64,000 nt of DNA, taken from NCBI GenBank assembly GCA_964028335.1, contig CAXIIO010000405.1:1-64000 (forward strand). Direction: 5' to 3'. Position numbers and translations under genes: made by a program. Below are positions 10,342 through 22,498 of this stretch, piece after piece. The first letter of the stretch is position 1; every line of letters starts with the position of its first letter. A model generated the notes under the pieces. It was not told the DNA's origin, did no database searches, and saw only the letters and a program-made list of their open reading frames with translations. The DNA comes from Altica lythri. Taxonomy: Eukaryota > Arthropoda > Insecta > Coleoptera > Chrysomelidae.

Positions 10342-10716
10342 TTAGGCTTTCTTTTCAGTTTTCTTGGGTAAAAGAACAGCTTGTATATTTGGTAAAACAC
10401 CACCTTGTGCAATTGTAACACCAGACAGAAGTTTATTTAATTCTTCGTCGTTACGAATTGCCAATTGCAAATGTCTAGGAATAATACGAGTTTTCTTGTT
10501 GTCACGAGCAGCATTACCCGCCAATTCTAGTACTTCAGCAGCTAAATATTCCATGACAGCAGCCAAATAAACTGGTGCACCAGCTCCAACACGTTCAGCA
10601 TAATTTCCTTTTCTCAACAGACGATGAATACGTCCAACGGGAAATTGTAAACCAGCACGGTTTGATCGTGACTTTGCCTTTCCTTTAACTTTTCCACCTT
10701 TACCACGTCCGGACAT
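10342..10716 (-). CDS. H2A: Histone H2A (isoform b), unit 1
   Basis: 124 aa. The N-terminal KAKSRSNRAGLQ is the usual insect form, against KAKTRSTRAGLQ in isoform a; the rest of the protein is identical. Part of the second H2A/H2B pair, which makes this a seven-gene unit. Confidence 0.96.
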   Translation of the reverse strand: MSGRGKGGKVKGKAKSRSNRAGLQFPVGRIHRLLRKGNYAERVGAGAPVYLAAVMEYLAAEVLELAGNAARDNKKTRIIPRHLQLAIRNDEELNKLLSGVTIAQGGVLPNIQAVLLPKKTEKKA

Positions 10717-10959
10717 TTTTCTTTATATATAGTTGTACAAAAAGAGACAACACACTCTACTCTTACACGAAACGTTATGAAAATTTCTATAATCTACCAA
10801 CAAATTTATAGTAACGAGTATAGCCAATAGCGTACAGCGCACATGCCGTAACGCAGTGGGTGGAGCCTATTGAAGAAACGCAACTTTATTATAATATGCC
10901 TTGTAAGTCGGCGGCACCACACAGTTAACGTTATACTTTGGTACCGTTTAACAGTAAAT
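10717..10959. promoter_or_regulatory. Bidirectional H2A.b/H2B.b promoter, unit 1
   Basis: GCCAAT at 10823-10828, GGTGGAGCC at 10859-10867, TATAAT at 10890-10895 and a start region near CACCACACAGTTAACG. It is a clear paralogue of the H2A.a/H2B.a promoter, with diverged flanks. Confidence 0.8.
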
Positions 10960-11331
10960 ATGCCACCAAAAACAAGCGGAAAAGCTGCGAAAAAAGCCGG
11001 CAAGGCACAAAAAAATATTTCTAAAGGTGATAAGAAGAAGAGACGAAAGAGGAAGGAAAGTTATGCCATTTACATCTACAAAGTTTTGAAACAAGTACAT
11101 CCTGACACCGGTATTTCCAGTAAAGCCATGAGTATCATGAACAGTTTTGTTAATGATATTTTTGAACGTATTGCAGCAGAAGCTTCCCGTTTAGCACACT
11201 ACAATAAACGTTCTACGATTACCAGTAGAGAAATTCAAACTGCAGTTCGTCTATTACTTCCTGGTGAATTGGCTAAACACGCAGTCAGTGAAGGAACAAA
11301 AGCTGTTACTAAATATACAAGCTCCAAGTAA
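10960..11331 (+). CDS. H2B: Histone H2B (copy b), unit 1
   Basis: 123 aa, with the same protein as copy a encoded by several silent differences (for example AAGAAGAAG at the basic stretch). The start is the ATG of MPPKTSGK; an upstream in-frame ATG at 10870 lies before the TATA box and is not used. Confidence 0.97.
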   Translation: MPPKTSGKAAKKAGKAQKNISKGDKKKRRKRKESYAIYIYKVLKQVHPDTGISSKAMSIMNSFVNDIFERIAAEASRLAHYNKRSTITSREIQTAVRLLLPGELAKHAVSEGTKAVTKYTSSK

Positions 11332-11368
11332 TTTACATAATTAATTGGACAAATTTGCAATACAAAAC

Positions 11369-11384
11369 GGTTCTTTTCAGAACC
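11369..11384 (+). terminator. H2B.b 3' stem-loop, unit 1
   Basis: GGTTCTTTTCAGAACC, 37 nt after the stop codon. Confidence 0.95.
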
Positions 11385-11661
11385 ACAATATATTTATATT
11401 TTATTAATGAATAAAAACCATTTTATTATCTATATCCAAAAACTTTGAGAAAAATTTGTTGAAATGTCAAATTTGTTCTCTTAAAAATTAAATTATCAGT
11501 ATCTTTAAAACTGTAAAATGTTACAGTCGTATTAAATAAGTAATTTCATTCTTTCTGATGTTCATTTTTGAATCATTAAAACTATTTATGATATTAGAAA
11601 TTGTTGGTTAGCAACAATGAAACGACTAAGTGGACTCTTTTAAATTATCCTACGTTTTGGG

Positions 11662-11960
11662 TTTAGATGGAAAGTTTTACGTTTTGACGCTATTTGAGCT
11701 CATCTGCAGGGATTTAGATGGAAAAGTTTTACGTTTCGAACATATTTGAAACTGTTTTTTTAAACTTTTTTAGTTCATCTTCAATGATTTAGTTGGAAAG
11801 TTTTACGTTTCGAACCTATAAAAGTTCATCTTCAGGGATTTAGATGAAAAGTTTTACGTTTCGAACCTATAAGAGTTTATCTTTAGGGATTTAGAAAGAA
11901 AAGTTTTACGTTTTGACCCTATTTGATGTCATCTTCAGAGATGTAGATGGAAAAGTTTAC
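11662..11960. repeat. Degenerate ~51-bp tandem repeat in the main spacer
   Basis: About six imperfect copies built around TTTAGATGGAAAAGTTTTAC, GTTTCGAACCTAT and TTCATCTTCAGGGA; one copy has a short extra insert. Present in every complete unit. Confidence 0.8.
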
Positions 11961-13281
11961 TTTTATTTGTACAATACTTATAGTGTTATATAACTTGTAA
12001 AAAAACAAAAACATTTTCTTTAAAATTGCAGTTAGTTAAAAAAATACAAACAAAAGTACAAGAAATCCCAATAGATGTCGCTACATGCTTGAAATTTATT
12101 TAATTTATGTATTTTATAATTCTTGTTTAATTTTAGCTAATATCATTACAATTATTTTGTCAAAATGTATGATTAATCAGATAAATCGTTATTTTATATG
12201 TAAAATAATTGATAATAATAGAAACCTTAGTAAGAAATGTCTCTTTTTGAAGTATAGTATGAGGGAATGATGACAAAAATATATAAAAAAATAGAGATGT
12301 GTACCCTGTATACCCTAATTGTTTCTATAGATTTCCACATATAACTTTTTAATTAATATCATATATTAATAAACAATCAATTTTAACTTGTTCAATCACT
12401 TTGTAAAAAGTTTTAAGAGTATCTAGAATAGGTCGAACCGAAATAAAACTGTATAAAATTTAGCGTTAGTTGAATAATTATGCTTAAAAAATGATTTAAC
12501 GAAAGAAATCTTTTATGTTGGATGAAATTTTTCAGTTGTAAAAACGGTAAATAGTGTCATAGAAGATGGAAAATTCCTTACAAAAACGTATTGTTTAATA
12601 AACTTTTTCTGTGTTTCACAAAATGCCTAGCTTTATTTTACCTACTTTTTTCATATAAGATAAAACAATTGGCAATTAAAATATCACATAGATGACAGAT
12701 AAATAATTATAAAACCTATTAGAAAATAGATTGTTTAAATAAATTTTACTTTTAAGGATAAATTAGTGTTTATTATAAAAAGTTCTTTTCTAAACCAACG
12801 TTTTAACAGATATTCGAATAGTGTGATAATGGTTGAACATGGTATATTACAATCTTACGTAAGTTTTTATTCTAGGTAGATAAATTAAAAATTATATAAC
12901 AATATCAAAATAGATAGTTGAATTTTTACATTTATAAATGTAAAAAATAATTTGTTTTATTGAAATTGAACATTATAACGGCTTAATCCGAACATTCGAG
13001 CTGAATCATTACATAGCAGTTTTTGAGCTGATTTCAAGACAATATTTTCAAGTGTGCTATTAAAATTTTTGCAGCATACTAAAATTTGGACTTTCTATTT
13101 GACTTTCTTAGTTTATTGTTGATGTGGGTTTTTTCAAAATACCTCAGGTCGGTGAAAAAGAAAACGATGTTAACATGACTATCGCTCTGTGGTAGCGCCA
13201 CTTTAGTTTCATGAACTCAAAGTGCAACCATTCAGTCTTCGGTCCGACCACACTAACCGACTACTCGGTGTTCGTGTAATT

Positions 13282-13325
13282 TTTGGCGCATTTTATTTAA
13301 ACACAATTCGAGATAAATTCTCAGT
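13282..13325 (+). promoter_or_regulatory. H1 core promoter, unit 2 (empty target for element A)
   Basis: TTTGGCGC (13282-13289), TATTTAAA (13294-13301), TCAGT (13321-13325). Element A insertions in other units fall between the equivalents of 13289 and 13290. Confidence 0.6.
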
Positions 13326-13359
13326 GATTCAGTGAAAAAATAAAAATTTATACATAACT

Positions 13360-14070
13360 ATGGCCGATACAGATAACCAGAATTCGGCAACTTCTGCAAC
13401 GACCGGTGCCAATGCATCTCAGATCTCTTCTTCATCAAAAAAAGAGAAAAAAAATAAAAATCCAAGAAGTAAACCTTCTCATCCACCTACATCTGAAATG
13501 GTCAATAACGCTATTAAAGGACTAAAAGAGAGAGGTGGATCGTCGCTTCAAGCTATCAAAAAATATATAACAGCAAATTACAAAGTTGACGCTGAAAAAG
13601 TTGCGCCTTTCATCAAAAAGTACTTAAAATCTGCTGTAGTATCAGGATCTCTGGTCCAAACTAAAGGAAAGGGTGCATCAGGTTCATTTAAACTTGCATC
13701 AGCTGCATCCACTGGATCGATCAAAAGTACTAGTGCCACTGGTGAAAAGAAAAAGGCTTCTGGTGCAAAACCCAAAAAAGCTGCAACTGTAAAACGATCT
13801 AGTTTAGCAACTGGAGATAAAACTAAACCGGCTAAGAAATCAATCAAAGCGAAAAAATCACCAATAAAAGCTGCTAAACCGAAAAAAGACGAAAAGAAAA
13901 CACCATCTGCTGCTAAAACTACATCGACTACAACTGCAAAATCACCGATTAAAGCCAAAAAATCAGCTAAAGGTCCAACTAAAAAACCAAAGGCACCAAA
14001 ACCAAAAACTGCCAAAACTCCTACTTCACCTAAAGCCAGGAAGGCAGCATCACCTAAAAAGAAGAAATAA
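13360..14070 (+). CDS. H1: Histone H1, unit 2
   Basis: 236 aa, the same protein as the unit 1 copy. Its full upstream spacer is attached, so this copy shows the native promoter context. Confidence 0.97.
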   Translation: MADTDNQNSATSATTGANASQISSSSKKEKKNKNPRSKPSHPPTSEMVNNAIKGLKERGGSSLQAIKKYITANYKVDAEKVAPFIKKYLKSAVVSGSLVQTKGKGASGSFKLASAASTGSIKSTSATGEKKKASGAKPKKAATVKRSSLATGDKTKPAKKSIKAKKSPIKAAKPKKDEKKTPSAAKTTSTTTAKSPIKAKKSAKGPTKKPKAPKPKTAKTPTSPKARKAASPKKKK

Positions 14071-14141
14071 ACACGAAATATTTATATATCATCGTTGTTT
14101 ATGTGGTATCATCCTTCAATAAACTGTTATTATAAACAAAT

Positions 14142-14157
14142 GGCCCTTTTGAGGGCC
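14142..14157 (+). terminator. H1 3' stem-loop, unit 2
   Basis: GGCCCTTTTGAGGGCC. Confidence 0.95.
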
Positions 14158-14344
14158 ACAAAATTATTCAATTTTAATAATGATAGAATAAAAATAATAA
14201 TTATAATAATAATAAAACAAAAACCGTATAAGTTGATAAGTTTGATACAAGTTTTAAAAATTTTAAATTGTAAAAAAAAAAAAATTATTTATCATTCAAT
14301 TAGATTTTCTTTTGTACGAATTTAGCTAAATATTAAAACAAAAA

Positions 14345-14385
<41 letters not shown>

Positions 14386-14660
14386 TGTGCTTCTTAAAGA
14401 TTTTCTAAGTGGAAACGCAATAAATCACAACAAAATATAACAATATTTGTTTTTATATAAAAACATTTTTTTTTATCAACAAATCATTTTAGCAAATATT
14501 TATTTTATTATACGTTTACTTTTTTTTTACGTTATTAGACTAGAATGACATTTATTATCATTCAATTTCAAATTGCATTCCAAATTTGCAAATTAATAAA
14601 TAAATTATACATGTGTTAGTTTTTTTTTTGTCGAACATTATAAAATAATAATAATATTAT

Positions 14661-14676
14661 GGCCCTGAAAAGGGCC
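14661..14676 (-). terminator. H2A.a 3' stem-loop, unit 2
   Basis: Minus-strand GGCCCTTTTCAGGGCC. Confidence 0.95.
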
Positions 14677-14709
14677 GAGTATTTACTAATTTGACAACGA
14701 ATAAAAAAT

Positions 14710-15084
14710 TTAAGCCTTCTTTTCAGTTTTCTTGGGTAAAAGAACAGCTTGTATATTTGGTAAAACACCACCTTGTGCAATTGTAACACCAGACAGAAGT
14801 TTATTTAATTCTTCGTCGTTACGAATTGCCAATTGCAAATGTCTAGGAATAATACGAGTTTTCTTGTTATCACGAGCAGCATTACCCGCCAATTCTAGTA
14901 CTTCAGCAGCTAAATATTCCATGACAGCAGCCAAATAAACTGGTGCACCAGCTCCAACACGTTCAGCATAATTTCCTTTTCTCAACAGACGATGAATACG
15001 TCCAACGGGAAACTGTAAACCAGCACGAGTTGATCGTGTCTTTGCCTTTCCTTTAACTTTGCCTCCTTTACCACGTCCGGACAT
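14710..15084 (-). CDS. H2A: Histone H2A (isoform a), unit 2
   Basis: 124 aa from the ATG of MSGRGK, carrying T16/T19 of isoform a. Promoter shared with the intact H2B.a at 15335. Confidence 0.96.
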   Translation of the reverse strand: MSGRGKGGKVKGKAKTRSTRAGLQFPVGRIHRLLRKGNYAERVGAGAPVYLAAVMEYLAAEVLELAGNAARDNKKTRIIPRHLQLAIRNDEELNKLLSGVTIAQGGVLPNIQAVLLPKKTEKKA

Positions 15085-15334
15085 TTTCACTTAGTTACAG
15101 ACAGATAGACAGAAAAAGAACTGAGGAATACTCTCCACGGTGCAAAGAGATATGAAAATATTTACTATGTACCAACAAATTTATACTAACGAGTGTAGCC
15201 AATAGCGTACAGCGCACATGCCATAACGCAGTGGGTGGAGCCTATTGAAGAAACGGAACTTTATTATAAATATGCCTCGTAAGGTAGAGACACCGCTTAG
15301 TTGACGTTATACTTTGTATCGTTTAATAGTAAAT
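15085..15334. promoter_or_regulatory. Bidirectional H2A.a/H2B.a promoter, unit 2
   Basis: Uninterrupted; carries the CCAAT, GGTGGAGCC and TATAAATA motifs, with the element B target site still empty at 15285-15296. Confidence 0.78.
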
Positions 15335-15706
15335 ATGCCACCAAAAACAAGCGGAAAAGCTGCAAAAAAAGCCGGAAAGGCACAAAAAAATATTTCTAAA
15401 GGAGATAAAAAGAAGAGACGAAAGAGGAAGGAAAGTTATGCCATTTACATCTACAAAGTTTTGAAACAAGTACATCCTGACACCGGTATTTCCAGTAAAG
15501 CTATGAGTATCATGAACAGTTTTGTTAATGATATTTTCGAACGTATTGCAGCTGAAGCTTCACGTTTAGCACATTACAATAAACGTTCTACGATTACCAG
15601 TAGAGAAATTCAAACTGCAGTTCGTCTATTACTTCCTGGTGAATTGGCTAAACACGCAGTCAGTGAAGGAACAAAAGCTGTAACTAAATATACAAGTTCT
15701 AAATAA
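15335..15706 (+). CDS. H2B: Histone H2B (copy a), unit 2
   Basis: 123 aa, complete, starting at MPPKTSGK. Confidence 0.97.
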   Translation: MPPKTSGKAAKKAGKAQKNISKGDKKKRRKRKESYAIYIYKVLKQVHPDTGISSKAMSIMNSFVNDIFERIAAEASRLAHYNKRSTITSREIQTAVRLLLPGELAKHAVSEGTKAVTKYTSSK

Positions 15707-15757
15707 TTTCATGTTTATTTACATAGCATTTACCTATTTCTTTTTAACAACAACAAC

Positions 15758-15773
15758 GGTTCTTTTAAGAACC
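15758..15773 (+). terminator. H2B.a 3' stem-loop, unit 2
   Basis: GGTTCTTTTAAGAACC. Confidence 0.95.
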
Positions 15774-16240
15774 ACAACATATACGTATATATATATATAA
15801 AATGATAAAAATTATAATTAAATTGTATTAGATTTTATTATTAATGACAAGATCTATTACAGTATAAAAATTATATAATTTTTTTATTAAAATATTGAAA
15901 CAAAAAAAAAGAATATAATTACTGAATTTTTAAATAATTAACAATAAAATATTAAAGAAAGAAATAAATAAATAAATAAATAAATAATACAAATTTTATA
16001 GTAAATAGCATACAAATTATTAATTATATCCTCAAATATTTTATAAATAATCCAAAATATATTCTACAAATAATACAAATTGAATAAACAACAAAAAAAT
16101 GACATTTTTTTTATTTTTACATCTTTTATTTTCTGAAACAACTGACTATTATCTGTTATAATATATTTAACTTAGTGAAGTTTAGGTTGCAAAAATTAAG
16201 TAACTATTAAATTTTATCATAATTAATAAAATATACTTGT

Positions 16241-16256
16241 GGTTCTGAAAAGAACC
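16241..16256 (-). terminator. H3 3' stem-loop, unit 2
   Basis: Minus-strand GGTTCTTTTCAGAACC; still intact although the gene is broken. Confidence 0.95.
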
Positions 16257-16289
16257 GTTGTTGTTATTTATATAAAAAAAAATCCCTGT

Positions 16290-17270
<981 letters not shown>

Positions 17271-17345
17271 AAATATTTAACTTGATAATCGTCAATATTG
17301 TCAACTATCATCTAAATATATTGTTAAACAATAAAATAAAACATC

Positions 17346-17361
17346 GGTTCTTTTCAGAACC
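17346..17361 (+). terminator. H4 3' stem-loop, unit 2
   Basis: GGTTCTTTTCAGAACC. Confidence 0.95.
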
Positions 17362-17922
17362 ACAAAAATTAAATTTATCAATGATAAAAATTTCATAAAC
17401 TAAACAAAACAAACAAACGATTTATTTTTCTTTTTGGCTTTTACTACAATCAGTTAATTTTAATTAAAATTAAAAGATTCTATATCAATAATGTAAACTA
17501 TTTTACTTTTATACATTAATTAAACGGATAATTATTATAATTTTTTTTAAGTTAGATTATTATTTTTTGTTAAATTATAAAATCACACACACATAATACT
17601 GACCATCTTATGAAAGATACTGTTTGTTAAGATATTTAATTTAAAACAGCTTTTGTTTTTTTTTTGTCTTTTATTCATTCATATCAATCCTAGTTAAGAA
17701 GAATAATAAAGGAACATCCCAATTTTGGATATGTTATTTTTTAAATGCTAATAATATGTTTTTATTTTGTTTTCTCTATTATTCTACAAGTCTATCTAAA
17801 CGAAACCACAGTTCAGTTTAATTTTTATATACTTACTTAAAAAACAAAACGTTTATATATCGATTTAATTAAAATAATTATAACTTTTCTCTATCATATA
17901 TATATATTCACATATAGATTGT

Positions 17923-17938
17923 GGCCCTTAAAAGGGCC
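17923..17938 (-). terminator. H2A.b 3' stem-loop, unit 2
   Basis: Minus-strand GGCCCTTTTAAGGGCC. Confidence 0.95.
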
Positions 17939-17974
17939 GAGTATTATTTGATATGATATTAATATTGTATTAAA

Positions 17975-18349
17975 TTAGGCTTTCTTTTCAGTTTTCTTGG
18001 GTAAAAGAACAGCTTGTATATTTGGTAAAACACCACCTTGTGCAATTGTAACACCAGACAGAAGTTTATTTAATTCTTCGTCGTTACGAATTGCCAATTG
18101 CAAATGTCTAGGAATAATACGAGTTTTCTTGTTGTCACGAGCAGCATTACCCGCCAATTCTAGTACTTCAGCAGCTAAATATTCCATGACAGCAGCCAAA
18201 TAAACTGGTGCACCAGCTCCAACACGTTCAGCATAATTTCCTTTTCTCAACAGACGATGAATACGTCCAACGGGAAATTGTAAACCAGCACGGTTTGATC
18301 GTGACTTTGCCTTTCCTTTAACTTTTCCACCTTTACCACGTCCGGACAT
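17975..18349 (-). CDS. H2A: Histone H2A (isoform b), unit 2
   Basis: 124 aa, KAKSRSNRAG form. Confidence 0.96.
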   Translation of the reverse strand: MSGRGKGGKVKGKAKSRSNRAGLQFPVGRIHRLLRKGNYAERVGAGAPVYLAAVMEYLAAEVLELAGNAARDNKKTRIIPRHLQLAIRNDEELNKLLSGVTIAQGGVLPNIQAVLLPKKTEKKA

Positions 18350-18592
18350 TTTTCTTTATATATAGTTGTACAAAAAGAGACAACACACTCTACTCTTACA
18401 CGAAACGTTATGAAAATTTCTATAATCTACCAACAAATTTATAGTAACGAGTATAGCCAATAGCGTACAGCGCACATGCCGTAACGCAGTGGGTGGAGCC
18501 TATTGAAGAAACGCAACTTTATTATAATATGCCTTGTAAGTCGGCGGCACCACACAGTTAACGTTATACTTTGGTACCGTTTAACAGTAAAT
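18350..18592. promoter_or_regulatory. Bidirectional H2A.b/H2B.b promoter, unit 2
   Basis: Uninterrupted; the element C target GCGGCACCACACA is empty here (18544-18556). Confidence 0.78.
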
Positions 18593-18964
18593 ATGCCACC
18601 AAAAACAAGCGGAAAAGCTGCGAAAAAAGCCGGCAAGGCACAAAAAAATATTTCTAAAGGTGATAAGAAGAAGAGACGAAAGAGGAAGGAAAGTTATGCC
18701 ATTTACATCTACAAAGTTTTGAAACAAGTACATCCTGACACCGGTATTTCCAGTAAAGCCATGAGTATCATGAACAGTTTTGTTAATGATATTTTTGAAC
18801 GTATTGCAGCAGAAGCTTCCCGTTTAGCACACTACAATAAACGTTCTACGATTACCAGTAGAGAAATTCAAACTGCAGTTCGTCTATTACTTCCTGGTGA
18901 ATTGGCTAAACACGCAGTCAGTGAAGGAACAAAAGCTGTTACTAAATATACAAGCTCCAAGTAA
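18593..18964 (+). CDS. H2B: Histone H2B (copy b), unit 2
   Basis: 123 aa, complete, start at MPPKTSGK. Confidence 0.97.
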   Translation: MPPKTSGKAAKKAGKAQKNISKGDKKKRRKRKESYAIYIYKVLKQVHPDTGISSKAMSIMNSFVNDIFERIAAEASRLAHYNKRSTITSREIQTAVRLLLPGELAKHAVSEGTKAVTKYTSSK

Positions 18965-19001
18965 TTTACATAATTAATTGGACAAATTTGCAATACAAAA
19001 C

Positions 19002-19017
19002 GGTTCTTTTCAGAACC
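19002..19017 (+). terminator. H2B.b 3' stem-loop, unit 2
   Basis: GGTTCTTTTCAGAACC. Confidence 0.95.
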
Positions 19018-19294
19018 ACAATATATTTATATTTTATTAATGAATAAAAACCATTTTATTATCTATATCCAAAAACTTTGAGAAAAATTTGTTGAAATGT
19101 CAAATTTGTTCTCTTAAAAATTAAATTATCAGTATCTTTAAAACTGTAAAATGTTACAGTCGTATTAAATAAGTAATTTCATTCTTTCTGATGTTCATTT
19201 TTGAATCATTAAAACTATTTATGATATTAGAAATTGTTGGTTAGCAACAATGAAACGACTAAGTGGACTCTTTTAAATTATCCTACGTTTTGGG

Positions 19295-19593
19295 TTTAGA
19301 TGGAAAGTTTTACGTTTTGACGCTATTTGAGCTCATCTGCAGGGATTTAGATGGAAAAGTTTTACGTTTCGAACATATTTGAAACTGTTTTTTTAAACTT
19401 TTTTAGTTCATCTTCAATGATTTAGTTGGAAAGTTTTACGTTTCGAACCTATAAAAGTTCATCTTCAGGGATTTAGATGAAAAGTTTTACGTTTCGAACC
19501 TATAAGAGTTTATCTTTAGGGATTTAGAAAGAAAAGTTTTACGTTTTGACCCTATTTGATGTCATCTTCAGAGATGTAGATGGAAAAGTTTAC
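19295..19593. repeat. Degenerate ~51-bp spacer repeat, unit 2
   Basis: Copy of the 11662-11960 array, same register. Confidence 0.8.
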
Positions 19594-20909
19594 TTTTATT
19601 TGTACAATACTTATAGTGTTATATAACTTGTAAAAAAACAAAAACATTTTCTTTAAAATTGCAGTTAGTTAAAAAAATACAAACAAAAGTACAAGAAATC
19701 CCAATAGATGTCGCTACATGCTTGAAATTTATTTAATTTATGTATTTTATAATTCTTGTTTAATTTTAGCTAATATCATTACAATTATTTTGTCAAAATG
19801 TATGATTAATCAGATAAATCGTTATTTTATATGTAAAATAATTGATAATAATAGAAACCTTAGTAAGAAATGTCTCTTTTTGAAGTATAGTATGAGGGAA
19901 TGATGACAAAAATATATAAAAAAATAGAGATGTGTACCCTGTATACCCTAATTGTTTCTATAGATTTCCACATATAACTTTTTAATTAATATCATATATT
20001 AATAAACAATCAATTTTAACTTGTTCAATCACTTTGTAAAAAGTTTTAAGAGTATCTAGAATAGGTCGAACCGAAATAAAACTGTATAAAATTTAGCGTT
20101 AGTTGAATAATTATGCTTAAAAAATGATTTAACGAAAGAAATCTTTTATGTTGGATGAAATTTTTCAGTTGTAAAAACGGTAAATAGTGTCATAGAAGAT
20201 GGAAAATTCCTTACAAAAACGTATTGTTTAATAAACTTTTTCTGTGTTTCACAAAATGCCTAGCTTTATTTTACCTACTTTTTTCATATAAGATAAAACA
20301 ATTGGCAATTAAAATATCACATAGATGACAGATAAATAATTATAAAACCTATTAGAAAATAGATTGTTTAAATAAATTTTACTTTTAAGGATAAATTAGT
20401 GTTTATTATAAAAAGTTCTTTTCTAAACCAACGTTTTAACAGATATTCGAATAGTGTGATAATGGTTGAACATGGTATATTACAATCTTACGTAAGTTTT
20501 TATTCTAGGTAGATAAATTAAAAATTATATAACAATATCAAAATAGATAGTTGAATTTTTACATTTATAAATGTAAAAAATAATTTGTTTTATTGAAATT
20601 GAACATTATAACGGCTTAATCCGAACATTCGAGCTGAATCATTACATAGCAGTTTTTGAGCTGATTTCAAGACAATATTTTCAAGTGTGCTATTAAAATT
20701 TTTGCAGCATACTAAAATTTGGACTTTCTATTTGACTTTCTTAGTTTATTGTTGATGTGGGTTTTTTCAAAATACCTCAGGTCGGTGAAAAAGAAAACGA
20801 TGTTAACATGACTATCGCTCTGTGGTAGCGCCACTTTAGTTTCATGAACTCAAAGTGCAACCATTCAGTCTTCGGTCCGACCACACTAACCGACTACTCG
20901 GTGTTCGTG

Positions 20910-20922
20910 TAATTTTTGGCGC
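20910..20922 (+). repeat. Target site duplication, 5' copy, element A2
   Basis: TAATTTTTGGCGC, the same 13 bases used by A1; repeated at 25890-25902. Confidence 0.93.
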
Positions 20923-21252
20923 GTTGGCGAATTCGCATAGCGCATTCACCATTCTGAGATTTTTAGCGAATCTCTGTTGTGTTTTTTAGTTTTCAGCATT
21001 CCCTGTGGAAAACCTAAAGAAAATTTAGTTTTTTTACTTATATATATCGTTGGAAAGCCCAACCTCGTGGCTTAATAGCCGATATATGTACTATCTATAG
21101 TTCTTTTTAGAATAATAGATATTGTTTTGGAATCTTTTTGGATATTTTTGAACTTTGTTGATACAACTTAAGTTGTAATCATTACAAAAACAATAGAAGT
21201 GGCGGAGAGGCCTCCCGCCATAAACCTTAAGCCTCGAAAAAGACATCTTTCA

Positions 21253-22497
21253 ATGAAAAAAGTTATAATAAGCCCTGATATGGTATCTATTAATAAAAAT
21301 TTAACTTCCCTTCCAGAGCTGCCCCCTTTATCTGATGAAGAGATGACAGATGTGGTAGAAACCGAATTTGTAACCCCCAAAAATCCTGTGAAACAGCCTA
21401 AAAACCTAAATACCACTCCTACCCTGGTCCAAAATAAATATGGAGTCCTGAACAAAGTCCCGGAAGCTATTCCTAGCACCAGTAATGCCGTCCCTAATCC
21501 TACTACCAATAAAGAGAAACCCCAGTGGATTCCTCCGATCATTATTAAAGATAAGGTAACCAATTACTCCCTTTTTATAAATCAGATTAAAACCATCATG
21601 GGACATGATAGATTTCAAGTCAAATTCTTACGCAACAATATTAAAATCATTGTGACTGACAATACGGACCGACAAAGACTTATTGCTAATTTCGAAAAAG
21701 ACAAAATAAATGGATACAGCTACCTACCGAAAGAAGAAAAGGAAAAAAAAATAGTAATGAAAGCTGCACCTGGAATGGACATAGAAGAAATAAAAGAGGA
21801 ATTTAAAAAATATAACCTAGACACAAAATCTATCATGCCCCTACGTGGAAAAGGGGAGCTTTCCTACTCCTACCTAATTAACCTTCCTCAAACTGCTGAC
21901 ATTGGTATAATTAAGAACCAAATAACAAATATTTCACATTTAAAAGTGAATTTTGAGAAATACGCAAAAAAGACAAATTATACACAATGCCACAGATGTC
22001 AGCAGTTTGGGCATGGCGAAAGATACTGCTTTTCTACACCAAAATGCGTTAAATGCGCAGAAAATCACCACACATCACAATGCAAACTTGTAAGAACTGA
22101 GCTTAGTGTAGCAAAATGTGTAAACTGCGGAGAAAATCATACCGCAAACTACAGTAAGTGCCCAAAACTTCTAGAATACCTAGAAAGCAGAAACAGACAG
22201 AATAACAATAACATGACAAATAACAACAACCAAAGAACCTTCACCAGTAATTTTACAAACCCCAACATAAGCTACAGCAACATAACGCAAAATAACAAAC
22301 CAACAACGACAAACTCGACAAATTCAAGCGAAAGCTGCAAGTTAAACGAACTAAGCTCAGTTCTTAAAGAATTGAATGAAATAATTGATTTAGACAAGAT
22401 GATATCCACCGTCAAAAAACTTATTGTCGAACTTAAAAATGCTCCCACAAACGTGGATAAACTAATGATCTTCACAAGATACGCACAAGAATTTTAA
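21253..22497 (+). CDS. Element A2 ORF1, zinc-knuckle Gag-like protein
   Basis: 414 aa from the first ATG, with the same three knuckles as A1. Four residues differ from A1 (A to T, D to E, I to T, K to Q), all before the conserved domain, while about fifteen further base changes are silent. This pattern suggests that both lineages were under purifying selection. Confidence 0.9.
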   Translation: MKKVIISPDMVSINKNLTSLPELPPLSDEEMTDVVETEFVTPKNPVKQPKNLNTTPTLVQNKYGVLNKVPEAIPSTSNAVPNPTTNKEKPQWIPPIIIKDKVTNYSLFINQIKTIMGHDRFQVKFLRNNIKIIVTDNTDRQRLIANFEKDKINGYSYLPKEEKEKKIVMKAAPGMDIEEIKEEFKKYNLDTKSIMPLRGKGELSYSYLINLPQTADIGIIKNQITNISHLKVNFEKYAKKTNYTQCHRCQQFGHGERYCFSTPKCVKCAENHHTSQCKLVRTELSVAKCVNCGENHTANYSKCPKLLEYLESRNRQNNNNMTNNNNQRTFTSNFTNPNISYSNITQNNKPTTTNSTNSSESCKLNELSSVLKELNEIIDLDKMISTVKKLIVELKNAPTNVDKLMIFTRYAQEF

Positions 22498-22498
22498 G
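22492..22498 (+). other. Candidate +1 frameshift site, element A2
   Basis: TTT TAA G at the end of ORF1, identical to A1. Confidence 0.6.

Larger units (their letters stand above)
11332..13276. other. Main intergenic spacer between H2B.b and the next H1
   Basis: About 2 kb without a convincing gene. It contains the H2B.b stem-loop, a degenerate tandem repeat (11662-11960), a long AT-rich stretch and a less AT-rich part before H1. A 61-codon ORF at 12085-12270 has no recognisable features. Confidence 0.8.
18965..20909. other. Main intergenic spacer, unit 2 to unit 3
   Basis: Same content as the unit 1 spacer; the degenerate repeat lies at 19295-19593. No gene recognised. Confidence 0.8.

Noticed and set aside
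10870..10959. 30-residue N-terminal extension of H2B.b from an upstream ATG
   Set aside because: That ATG lies upstream of the TATA box, so it is not in the mRNA; MPPKTSGK is the standard H2B start.
12085..12270. 61-codon ORF in the main spacer of each unit
   Set aside because: AT-rich, low-complexity hydrophobic and Asn-rich product with no domain or promoter signal. Its conservation is explained by array homogenisation.
12300..12325. Short TACCCT-like repeats in the spacer, considered as telomere-like
   Set aside because: Only two imperfect copies and no array.
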